Under the pieces are notes generated by a model. It saw only the letters and a list, made by a program, of their open reading frames with translations, searched no databases and had not been told where the DNA came from. A DNA stretch of 64,000 bases from Novosphingobium arvoryzae (GTDB taxonomy: Bacteria; Pseudomonadota; Alphaproteobacteria; Sphingomonadales; Sphingomonadaceae), in NCBI RefSeq assembly GCF_014652615.1, contig NZ_BMZD01000003.1, forward strand, positions 248,001 through 312,000. Reading direction: 5' to 3'. Position numbers and translations under genes: made by a program. Below, one piece after another: positions 28,108 to 35,394 of the stretch (within the stretch, counting starts at the first letter, position 1; every line of letters starts with the position of its first letter).

Positions 28108-28326
28108 ATGCGTATTCGACTGTTCCTGGCCGCTCCGCTCGGCGCGCTGGCCCTGGCCGCGTGCAGCGACCCGGCAGAAACCGGCAAGTCTGCGGACGAC
28201 GCGATGACTGCCCCGGAAGCAGCGCAAACCGATCTCGCCGTGGAACCCACCGGACCGAAGGTCGACGTCAATCTGCCCGAAACGCCGATGACCAACACCC
28301 CGGCGGAAGGCGCGAAGGCGCCCTGA
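28108..28326 (+). CDS. Small predicted lipoprotein
   Basis: A 72-residue protein. A signal peptide ends in the lipobox LALAAC, with the lipidated cysteine at residue 19. The mature chain is short, acidic and rich in Pro, Thr and Ala, without recognisable domains. ATG at 28108 follows AGAGGAG at good spacing. It lies 81 bases after the giant barrel gene on the same strand and could be a lipoprotein partner of it, or independent. The stop falls 20 bases before the convergent CoA-transferase stop. Confidence 0.65.
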   Translation: MRIRLFLAAPLGALALAACSDPAETGKSADDAMTAPEAAQTDLAVEPTGPKVDVNLPETPMTNTPAEGAKAP

Positions 28327-28346
28327 CCGGCCACCCCGGCGAGCGG

Positions 28347-29651
28347 TCAGCGCAAGCCGTTGGCCAGCTCGTCGCGGAACTTCGGGTGCGCCAGCGCGAT
28401 CAGCGCGTCGGCGCGCTGGTGCACTGATTTGCCGCGCAGGTCGGCCCAGCCGTATTCCGTCACCACGATGTGGGTATCGTTACGCGGGGTCGTCACCGGG
28501 CCGTCCAGCGTCGGCACGATCCGCGATACCGTGCCGCCGCTCGCGGTGGACTGGCAGGCGATGATTGACTTGCCCCCGCGCGATGCGGTGGCTCCACGCA
28601 CGAAATCCAGCTGGCCGCCCGATCCGCTATACTGCCGCCCCAGCAAGTGCTCCGAATTGCAGGCTCCGCCCAGATCGATCTGGAGCGTCCCGTTGACCGA
28701 AACGACATGGTCGTTCTTGGCGATGTGGCGCGGATCGTTGACCAGGTGGACCGGCAGCGAATGGAACGCCGGGTTGTCATCGATGAAGTCATAGAACGGC
28801 GCATCGCCCATCGCGAACGTGAACACGCTGCGCCCGCGATAGGTCGTCTTGGCCTGGTTGGTCACCGCGCCGCAGCGGATCAGCCGGACCAGCGCCGGGG
28901 TCAGCAGCTCGGTATGGATGCCCAGGTCCCGGCGGTCCTCCAGCCGGCTGCAGACAGCGGCGGGCAGCGTGCCGATGCCCATCTGCAGGCAGGCGCGATC
29001 ATCGATCATGCCGGCGATGATCGCGGCAATCGCCTCCTCCTCGGCGCTCGGCTGGCCGGTGGAGATTTCCGGCAGCGCCTGATGATGCTCGACGATGGCA
29101 TCCACTTCGGAGACGTGCAGCAGCGATTCCCCGAACACGCGCGGCATCGCCGGGTTCACTTCCACGATCAACCGCCGCGCGCTGCGCGCCGCGGTGGAGG
29201 TGTAATCGTTGCTGGTTCCGAACGTGAACCAGCCGTGCCGGTCCATTGGTGAAACGGTGGTGATGCACACGTCAAGGTCCGCCTGCTCCGCCAGCACGCG
29301 GGGCGAGGCGCTGAACGCCACCGGCACGAAATCGATCGGCCCATAGCCGCTCCGCCCCGGATCGCCCTTGATCAGCGCGCGTTCGATCCCGCTCAGGAAC
29401 ATGCAGCGCGGGGTGACCCGGTCCAGCAATTCCCGCCGCAGCACGGTCTTGCCCGCCGCCTCCAGCGAATGGAAATACCACAGCTTCAGATCGCCAATCC
29501 CCGCCGCCTCCACCCGCCGCGCCAGCGCGCCGAGCAGGGCAGGGGGCTCGGCCACGGCCATGCCCATGGCGACGTTCATCCCCGACGCGATCCCCGCCAC
29601 CGCCGCATCGGGCGTGGTCAGCTTCGCGGCATAGAGGTCTTGCGGGGTCAT
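28347..29651 (-). CDS. Acetyl-CoA hydrolase/transferase family CoA-transferase
   Basis: A 434-residue family I CoA-transferase of the acetyl-CoA hydrolase/4-hydroxybutyrate CoA-transferase type. Recognisable are the N-terminal half with GMNVAMGMAVAEP and the C-terminal half with GIGTLPAAV, then GIHTELLTPALVRL (the catalytic glutamate region), GSGGQLDFVRGA and GGKSIIA, and VVTEYGWADLRGKSVHQRADALI near the end. It moves CoA between short-chain acids such as acetate, succinate, propionate or hydroxybutyrate; the exact pair cannot be told. It is monocistronic, convergent with the small lipoprotein gene, and divergent from the DUF2726 gene. Confidence 0.85.
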   Translation of the reverse strand: MTPQDLYAAKLTTPDAAVAGIASGMNVAMGMAVAEPPALLGALARRVEAAGIGDLKLWYFHSLEAAGKTVLRRELLDRVTPRCMFLSGIERALIKGDPGRSGYGPIDFVPVAFSASPRVLAEQADLDVCITTVSPMDRHGWFTFGTSNDYTSTAARSARRLIVEVNPAMPRVFGESLLHVSEVDAIVEHHQALPEISTGQPSAEEEAIAAIIAGMIDDRACLQMGIGTLPAAVCSRLEDRRDLGIHTELLTPALVRLIRCGAVTNQAKTTYRGRSVFTFAMGDAPFYDFIDDNPAFHSLPVHLVNDPRHIAKNDHVVSVNGTLQIDLGGACNSEHLLGRQYSGSGGQLDFVRGATASRGGKSIIACQSTASGGTVSRIVPTLDGPVTTPRNDTHIVVTEYGWADLRGKSVHQRADALIALAHPKFRDELANGLR

Positions 29652-29743
29652 GGGGGCTTCTTCCAGATCGGGTGATATCGACGGCTAGCGCATCGCGGCT
29701 GCAACGCTAGTCCTTAGCCGAACGGCTGCCAACCGGCGCGGCA

Positions 29744-29759
29744 CTCGTAGTTCTACGAG
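29744..29759. promoter_or_regulatory. 16-bp palindrome before the DUF2726 gene
   Basis: CTCGTAG at 29744-29750 and CTACGAG at 29753-29759 form a perfect palindrome with a TT centre. It lies in the divergent spacer between the CoA-transferase and DUF2726 genes and abuts a possible ATG at 29760. It could be a repressor site. No cognate regulator is apparent. Confidence 0.35.
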
Positions 29760-29795
29760 ATGGCGGCATGTTGCTGTTTTGATGAACTTAACTTC

Positions 29796-30449
29796 ATGCC
29801 ACCAGAAATCATCGCCCTCATCGCCAAACCGCATTTGCTGATCCTGCTGCTGGCAGTTGGAGCCATTTCAGGGATGCTGGTTGAACGCATCGCCAACAAG
29901 CTGCGCTGGCAGAGATGGCGGCAACGCAAAGGCGCGGGCCCCGCAAAGTTTCGGAAGAATGCTCCGCCACCGCAGAAGTGGGCAAGGCCGGAAACCTACC
30001 TGAAACCCGATCAACCCGATGCGGCCGATCAACTGCGGATTGTGATGGGGGCGGATTTCGCGATTCAGCCATTGTTGAATAAAAGCGAAACAAGAGTCTT
30101 CAAGGAACTGGACAAGTACGTAATCGCCCGCAATCCGGATTGGCAGGTGATGGCCCAGGTTTCACTGGGAGAAATATTGCGCAGCAAGGACGCTGCCGCC
30201 TACCGATGCATCAATTCGAAACGTGTCGACCTGTTGCTGGTGGATGGCTCTTGCACGCCGCGCCACGCGATTGAATATCAAGGCACCGGACACCATCAGG
30301 GAACGGCTGCGGCGCGTGACGCGGTCAAAAAGGAAGCCCTGCGCCGTGCCGGGATTGGCTATCACGAAGTGGTTGCCGGACATACGGCGCCAGTTGAACT
30401 ACGCCGACTGGTGGAAAAGCTGGTCCAATGTCCGGTGGGTGAGCGATAA
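29796..30449 (+). CDS. Membrane-anchored DUF2726 protein (nuclease-like domain)
   Basis: A 217-residue protein with an N-terminal hydrophobic anchor (HLLILLLAVGAISGMLV), a basic linker and a C-terminal DUF2726 domain (about 95-205), with the conserved ALNKSEARVF-like start (here LLNKSETRVFKELD), VDLLLVDG and AIEYQGTGHHQG elements. The family is thought to resemble restriction-endonuclease-like folds; activity is not proven. ATG at 29796 is preferred to 29760 because the extra residues (MAACCC...) look unnatural. Composition is less GC-biased than the neighbours, and the stop lies eight bases from the 3' end of a tRNA gene, both signs of possible acquisition. Confidence 0.7.
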   Translation: MPPEIIALIAKPHLLILLLAVGAISGMLVERIANKLRWQRWRQRKGAGPAKFRKNAPPPQKWARPETYLKPDQPDAADQLRIVMGADFAIQPLLNKSETRVFKELDKYVIARNPDWQVMAQVSLGEILRSKDAAAYRCINSKRVDLLLVDGSCTPRHAIEYQGTGHHQGTAAARDAVKKEALRRAGIGYHEVVAGHTAPVELRRLVEKLVQCPVGER

Positions 30450-30457
30450 CTGCAATA

Positions 30458-30547
30458 TGGCGGACAGGGTGGGATTCGAACCCACGGTGAGCTTGCACCC
30501 ACGGCGGTTTTCAAGACCGCTGCCTTAAACCACTCGGCCACCTGTCC
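30458..30547 (-). tRNA. tRNA-Ser (anticodon UGA)
   Basis: Read on the minus strand, GGACAGG starts the acceptor stem and CCTGTCC closes it, followed by discriminator G and an encoded CCA (30458-30460). The D-arm GGCCGAGTGG, anticodon loop CTTGAAA (anticodon UGA), a long serine-type variable arm (GTGGGTGCAAGCTCAC) and the T-loop GTTCGAATC are all present. It decodes UCA (and other UCN by wobble) and stands alone between plus-strand genes. Confidence 0.97.
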
Positions 30548-30631
30548 GGTCTGGCGCGGCTAGCGCGCCTTTGGGCGAATGTCACGCCCTTTGCCGTTTC
30601 CATTCCTGCGATGCTGTGCGAAAGATCGCGC

Positions 30632-31672
30632 ATGGGTCTGATGCGCAATCTGAAATTCGCGGTGCCGCTGGGGCTGGCCGCGCTGGTGTTTTCGCCGCCA
30701 ACGGCGCCGGTCGCGGCGCAGACGTATGACGAGGCGGGGTTTCAGGGCTACCTCCAGCTGCTTGCCGCCCGCGCGCGGGGCGAGGGGGTGAGCGAGGCGA
30801 CGATTGCGCGGATGACCAGCGGGTTGACGCTCAACCAGCGGGTGATCGCGCTCGACCGGTCGCAGCCCGGCTCCACTCCCGGCACGCCGCCCGCGCTGGC
30901 GCCCTATATCCGCACCCACGTTGACGCCGCGCGGATCGCGGGCGGGCGGGCGATGCTGCAGAACGTGGCGGGCATCGTGCCGGGGATCGAGGCCGAATAT
31001 GGCGTGCCCGCGCCGATCATCATGGCGATCTGGGGGCATGAGACCAATTACGGGCGCTACAAGGGCGATTTCGATCTAGCCCGCTCGCTCGCCACGCTGG
31101 CCTATGAAGGGCGGCGGCGCGAGCTGTTCGCCAGCGAATTCATCGCGCTGCTCAAGATGGTGGACCGGGGCGTCCCGCGCGAGCGGCTTTATGGCAGCTG
31201 GGCGGGGGCGTTCGGCAATCCGCAGTTCCTGCCCAGCGTCTACTTGCGCCTTGCCCGCGATGGCGACGGGGATGGCGATGCCGACATCTGGAACGACCGC
31301 GCCGATACGCTGGCCTCCATCGCCAACTACTTCCGCGATTCCGGCTGGCGCACGGGAGAGCCTTGGGGCGCGAAGGCGGTGGTGCCCGCCGGGTTCGATG
31401 CCACGCCGGTTGCCACCCGGCTGGATTCGCCCAGTTGCCCGCGCGTCCATGCGCGTCATTCAGCCTGGAAAACGGTGGCGGAATGGCAGGCGCTGGGGGT
31501 GCGCCCGCTGCGGCCGATGCGGGCCGATACGCTGGCCACGCTGATCGAACCGGACGGGCGCGGCAATTCCGCATTCCTGTTAACCGGGAATTACAGGGTT
31601 ATCCTGCAATACAACTGCTCGAACTACTACGCATTGTCCGTGGGGTTATTAGCAGATGAGATTGCCCGTTAA
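30632..31672 (+). CDS. MltB-like lytic murein transglycosylase
   Basis: A 346-residue protein with signal peptide (LKFAVPLGLAALVFSPPTAPVAAQ). The SLT-family 3 (MltB) core is clear: GVPAPIIMAIWGHETNYGRYKG with the catalytic acid Glu137, SLATLAYEGRRRELF, and YGSWAGAFGNPQFLPSVY. A DGDGDGDADIW stretch resembles the calcium loop known in this family. It cleaves the MurNAc-GlcNAc bond of peptidoglycan, forming 1,6-anhydro ends. No lipobox is present, so it is a soluble periplasmic form. GAAAG precedes the ATG at 30632; ATG at 30641 is an alternative. The 3' end overlaps rlpA by 17 bases. Confidence 0.9.
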   Translation: MGLMRNLKFAVPLGLAALVFSPPTAPVAAQTYDEAGFQGYLQLLAARARGEGVSEATIARMTSGLTLNQRVIALDRSQPGSTPGTPPALAPYIRTHVDAARIAGGRAMLQNVAGIVPGIEAEYGVPAPIIMAIWGHETNYGRYKGDFDLARSLATLAYEGRRRELFASEFIALLKMVDRGVPRERLYGSWAGAFGNPQFLPSVYLRLARDGDGDGDADIWNDRADTLASIANYFRDSGWRTGEPWGAKAVVPAGFDATPVATRLDSPSCPRVHARHSAWKTVAEWQALGVRPLRPMRADTLATLIEPDGRGNSAFLLTGNYRVILQYNCSNYYALSVGLLADEIAR

Positions 31673-32576
31673 CCGAAGCCTGCCGTTCATGGCCCTGATT
31701 CTGCTTGCCGCGTGTGGCGGCGGAGGGGGCGGCGCGAACGATCTGCCGCCACCGCCGCGCGCCAGCGGTCCCGCCGGGGATTACCCGATGGTGCTGGGGC
31801 CGACGTATACGGTGGAAGGCGTCAGCCACACCCCGGCCGACGTGATGAACTATGACGCAGTGGGCTATGCCGGCGTGGCCGCCGATGCGGGCGCGGGCGT
31901 ATCATCCTCGCACCGCACCCTGCCGCTGCCAAGCTATGTCGAGGTAACCTCGCTCGATTCCGGCAAGACGATCCTCGTCCGGGTGGAACGGCGCGGGCCG
32001 ATGACGAACGCCCGGCTGGTGGACCTGTCGCCCGCCGCCGCCGCGCAGCTGGGTCTGACTGGTGGCAAGGCGCCGGTGCGGGTGCGCCGGGTCAATCCGC
32101 CTGAACAGGAGCGCGCGCTGCTGCGCATGGGCCAGGCCGCGCCCGCGCGGATGGACACGCCGCAATCGCTGCTGGGCGTGCTGCGCCGCAAGCTGGACGG
32201 ACCGGGCCTGCCGGCCCCACAGCCGGCGGCGACGCCAGTGCCGGTGCCGACACCGACGCCCTCGACCGCGCCGGTGGCAAAGCCCGCGCCCAAGGGCAAG
32301 ATCCCGCGCATCGCCCCCGAAGCGCCGCCAGCGGTGGAGCGGATCACGCCGCCGCCCGCCATGCCCGCGAATGCTTTGGTAGTGCAGGTTGGCGCCTTTG
32401 GCGACCGTGCCCGCGCCGATGCCGTGGCCAAGCGCTCCGGCGGTCAGGTCAGCAAGGCCGGATCGGTCTGGCGCGTGCGGATGGGGCCGTTCGCGTCGCA
32501 GGCCGAAGCCCAGGCCGCGCTGGCGAAGGCCAAGGCGGCAGGGTATAGCGAGGCGCGAATCCAGCGCGCCAACTGA
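31656..32576 (+). CDS. rlpA: RlpA-family septal lipoprotein with SPOR domain
   Basis: A 306-residue protein with a lipobox (ALILLAACG; Cys20), a double-psi beta-barrel RlpA domain (about 55-145; NYDAVGYAGVAADAG... SYVEVTSLDSGKTILVRVERRGPMTNARLVDLSPAAA), a Pro/Thr-rich linker and a C-terminal SPOR domain (about 235-306; VQVGAFGDRARADAVAKR, WRVRMGPFASQAEAQAAL). In this family SPOR domains bind denuded septal glycan and the core acts as a lytic transglycosylase in some species. The overlap with the MltB-like gene and the following carboxypeptidase gene define a cell-wall operon. Confidence 0.88.
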   Translation: MRLPVNRSLPFMALILLAACGGGGGGANDLPPPPRASGPAGDYPMVLGPTYTVEGVSHTPADVMNYDAVGYAGVAADAGAGVSSSHRTLPLPSYVEVTSLDSGKTILVRVERRGPMTNARLVDLSPAAAAQLGLTGGKAPVRVRRVNPPEQERALLRMGQAAPARMDTPQSLLGVLRRKLDGPGLPAPQPAATPVPVPTPTPSTAPVAKPAPKGKIPRIAPEAPPAVERITPPPAMPANALVVQVGAFGDRARADAVAKRSGGQVSKAGSVWRVRMGPFASQAEAQAALAKAKAAGYSEARIQRAN

Positions 32577-32628
32577 CCCGCCCCTGTGGCCGGGCCGGGC
32601 GCGTTTCCGGCCCGCCTCAGGAGTGAAC

Positions 32629-33783
32629 TTGGCCAGGAAAACCGTGCTGTTGCTGCTGGCGCTGATGCTGCCTGCCGGAGTGGGCGCCAGTGGTGCGCCC
32701 ATGCCGCTGCCGGCCGCCGTCCAGCAGGCTCCGGTCGCCTTGCTGGTCGATCTCAGCGCCGGCCAGACACTCTATGCCCGCAATGCGGAGCGGCGCCTGC
32801 TGCCCGCGTCGATGACCAAGGCGATGACCGCGCTGCTCGCGTTCGATCTGATCGCGGCGGGCGAGCTGGATGAGAACGCCGAAGTCACCGTCCGTCCGGA
32901 AACCGCCGCGCAGTGGGCGGGGCAGGGGACCAGCCTTTACCTCAAGCCCGGCCAGAAGGTGCGCGTACGCGAGCTGCTGCTGGGCGTGACGACCGTGTCT
33001 GCCAACGATGCCTCGGTTGCGCTGGCCGAAGCCGCGCTGGGCAGCACGGCGGCATGGACGGCGCGGATGAACCAGCGCGCTGCCAGCCTGGGGATGCGCG
33101 GGAGTGCGTTTCACACCCCCAATGGCTGGCCCGACGGGGGCAAGACCTATGTCACCGCGCGCGACATGGTCCGCCTTGCACGGGCGCTGATCCACGAGCA
33201 CCCGCAGCTCTACCGCCGCTATTTCGGCCACCGCGCAATGGACTGGCAGGGGCAGCGTTTTCCCAACCACGACCCCTTCGCCGGGGTCGTTACCGGGGCG
33301 GACGGGATCAAGACCGGCCACACGCGCGAGGCGGGCTACAACTTCCTTGGCGCGGTGGAGCGCGACGGACGGCGGTTGGTGCTGGTGGTGGGCGGCGTGC
33401 CGAGCTACGCCGGACGGGCCGAAGCCGCGCGGGCGCTGGCCGAATGGGGCTATGCCGCGTGGGACAGCCGCCCGTTCGTGGCGCAGGGCCAGGTGATCGG
33501 CCGCGCGCGGGTCCAGGGCGGTGCGGCGCGCAGCGTTCCGCTGGCGCTGGCCCGGCCCTTCAGCCTGACCGTGCCCAAGGGCACGCAGCCGCGCATCGCC
33601 ACCCGCATCGTCTATGATGGCCCCGTCCCCGCGCCGATTGCCAGCGGCACGCCCCTGGGGGCACTGGAAGTGCGGATCGACGGGCGGCCCGCGCATTTCC
33701 TGCCGCTGGTCGCCTCGGAAAGCGTCGGCCGCGCCGGGCCAATCGACAGGCTGGTCAATGGGCTGCTAGGGCTGGCGGAATGA
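32629..33783 (+). CDS. D-alanyl-D-alanine carboxypeptidase (PBP5/6-type)
   Basis: A 384-residue penicillin-binding protein. The active-site motifs are SMTK (Ser61, Lys64), SAN (Ser124, Asn126) and KTG (Lys228). A signal peptide is visible (VLLLLALMLPAGVGASG) and a C-terminal beta domain follows, ending in a probable amphipathic membrane anchor (DRLVNGLLGLAE). It trims the terminal D-Ala from pentapeptides. TTG at 32629 is chosen because AGGAG lies five bases before it; a GTG at 32623 is the alternative. Its stop overlaps the tmk start (ATGA). Confidence 0.92.
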   Translation: MARKTVLLLLALMLPAGVGASGAPMPLPAAVQQAPVALLVDLSAGQTLYARNAERRLLPASMTKAMTALLAFDLIAAGELDENAEVTVRPETAAQWAGQGTSLYLKPGQKVRVRELLLGVTTVSANDASVALAEAALGSTAAWTARMNQRAASLGMRGSAFHTPNGWPDGGKTYVTARDMVRLARALIHEHPQLYRRYFGHRAMDWQGQRFPNHDPFAGVVTGADGIKTGHTREAGYNFLGAVERDGRRLVLVVGGVPSYAGRAEAARALAEWGYAAWDSRPFVAQGQVIGRARVQGGAARSVPLALARPFSLTVPKGTQPRIATRIVYDGPVPAPIASGTPLGALEVRIDGRPAHFLPLVASESVGRAGPIDRLVNGLLGLAE

Positions 33784-34409
33784 CCAAGGGGAAATTCATC
33801 GCGCTTGAAGGCGGGGAAGGGGCGGGCAAGTCCACCCAGGCCCGCTTGCTGGCCGAAGCATTGCGCGCGCGCGGGCTGGACGTGGTGGTCACTCGCGAGC
33901 CGGGCGGCACCGCCGGGGCCGAGGCGATCCGCGCGCTGCTGCTCGGAACCGAGGGCGAGGGCTGGCACCCGCGGGCCGAGGCGCTGCTGTTTGCCGCCGC
34001 CCGCTCTGACCATGTCGAGCGCCTGATCCTGCCCGCGACCGAGCGCGGGGCGTGGGTGATCTGCGACCGCTTCGTCGATTCGAGCCGCGCTTATCAGGGC
34101 GGGGGCGGGGGGCTGTCCGACGCGGAGGTGATGGACCTGCACCGGATCGGCAGCGGCGGCTTGCTGCCCGACCTGACCCTGCTGGTCGAAGTCTCGCCCG
34201 AAACCGCGGCAGCCCGGCTGGACTTGCGCGATGCGGGCAATGCCGACCGGATCGGCGGACGCGGTGCGGACTATCACGCCAAGGTCTCCGCCGCCTTCGC
34301 CCGCTTTGCCGAGGCGGAACCCGCACGCTTTGCCCGGATCGATGGCAATGGCAGCGCCGAGGACGTCCACCGCGCCGTCATGGCCGCACTCGCGGGCCTG
34401 CTGCCATGA
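33780..34409 (+). CDS. tmk: Thymidylate kinase
   Basis: A 209-residue dTMP kinase with P-loop GGEGAGKST (residues 11-19), the DR-Y motif CDRFVDSSRAYQGGGGG, and the family helix with TREPGGTAGAEAIRALLL. It makes dTDP for DNA synthesis. It overlaps both neighbours by four bases (ATGA), which indicates translational coupling with the carboxypeptidase and holB genes. Confidence 0.96.
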   Translation: MTKGKFIALEGGEGAGKSTQARLLAEALRARGLDVVVTREPGGTAGAEAIRALLLGTEGEGWHPRAEALLFAAARSDHVERLILPATERGAWVICDRFVDSSRAYQGGGGGLSDAEVMDLHRIGSGGLLPDLTLLVEVSPETAAARLDLRDAGNADRIGGRGADYHAKVSAAFARFAEAEPARFARIDGNGSAEDVHRAVMAALAGLLP

Positions 34410-35368
34410 CCCTGATCGGCCACGACAATGCCTGGCGCAGCTGGCGTGACGCCATGACGTCAACCCGGATGCACCACGCCTGGATTCTGGCCGGAATGAA
34501 GGGGGTGGGCAAAGGGCTGTTCGCCCGTGCCGCCGCTGCCGAACTGGTGCGCGAGGCGGGTGTCCCCCAGCCCGATCCGGCCAATCACCCCGACATCATC
34601 GTGCTGGACCACCTTCCCGCCAACGAGACGGAGGAGGAGAAGAAGGCCGAGGGCAAGCCCTATGCGGTCAAGCGCAACATCACGATCGACCAGATCCGCC
34701 GGATGCAGGGGCGGCTCAATACCCGCCCGACGCTGGGCAGCCGCCGGGTGGTGATCATCGACCCCGCCGACAGCCTGGAAACGGCGTCGTGCAATGCCTT
34801 GCTCAAGAGCCTGGAGGAACCGCCCGCCGGCACGTTCTTCCTGCTGGTCGCGCACCGGCCCGGACGGCTGCTGCCGACGATCCGCTCGCGCTGCCGCACG
34901 CTGCGGTTCGATCCGCTGCCCGCCGACGCGATCGACCGCATCCTGCGCGCCGAAGCGCCCGAGGCCAGCGCGGCGACCCGCGCCGCGGCCCTGGCAGCGG
35001 CGGAAGGATCGCCCGGCGCGGCGCTGGACTTTGTGGCGCAGGACCTGGGAGCGCTGCACACGCTGATGCTGCGGATTCTGGCGGAAGGCGACCACGGCTT
35101 CACCCTGCGCGGCGCGCTGGCCGAGGAAATCGGCGCGCGGCCTGACCGGGAGCGGCAGGTGGCCGTGTGCGAGCTTGCCCGCGCGGTCATCGCGGCGCAG
35201 TTGCCGCTGGGGGACCGCGCCCGGCAGGCCCGCGTGATTGCCGCGCACGGCGAACTCGTACGGCTGGGGGCGCAGTTGCCGACCTACAACTTCGATCCCG
35301 CCCTGGTGGCGATGGAAATTGGCGGGTTGCTGGCATCGGCCGCGATGCCTAGAGAGGCGGCTCACTGA
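34406..35368 (+). CDS. holB: DNA polymerase III delta' subunit, apparently lacking the zinc module
   Basis: A 320-residue AAA+ clamp-loader subunit. The P-loop is GMKGVGKG (30-37) with Gly in place of the usual Ser/Thr, as expected for a subunit that need not hydrolyse ATP. NALLKSLEEPPAGTFFLLVAHRPGRLLPTIRSRCRTL carries the conserved SRC motif. The four-cysteine zinc module usually found in delta' is absent: the region after the P-loop (ELVREAGVPQPDPANHPDIIVLDH) has no cysteine. It loads the beta clamp as part of the tau-delta-delta' complex. It starts four bases inside tmk. Confidence 0.9.
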   Translation: MTLIGHDNAWRSWRDAMTSTRMHHAWILAGMKGVGKGLFARAAAAELVREAGVPQPDPANHPDIIVLDHLPANETEEEKKAEGKPYAVKRNITIDQIRRMQGRLNTRPTLGSRRVVIIDPADSLETASCNALLKSLEEPPAGTFFLLVAHRPGRLLPTIRSRCRTLRFDPLPADAIDRILRAEAPEASAATRAAALAAAEGSPGAALDFVAQDLGALHTLMLRILAEGDHGFTLRGALAEEIGARPDRERQVAVCELARAVIAAQLPLGDRARQARVIAAHGELVRLGAQLPTYNFDPALVAMEIGGLLASAAMPREAAH

Positions 35369-35394
35369 CCATTTGCGAAAGACCTGCCCCGGCC

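Noticed and set aside
29652..30460. Direct repeat of the tRNA-Ser 3' end that would mark an integrated island
   Set aside because: I looked for a copy of the tRNA 3' end on the far side of the DUF2726 gene and saw none within this window.
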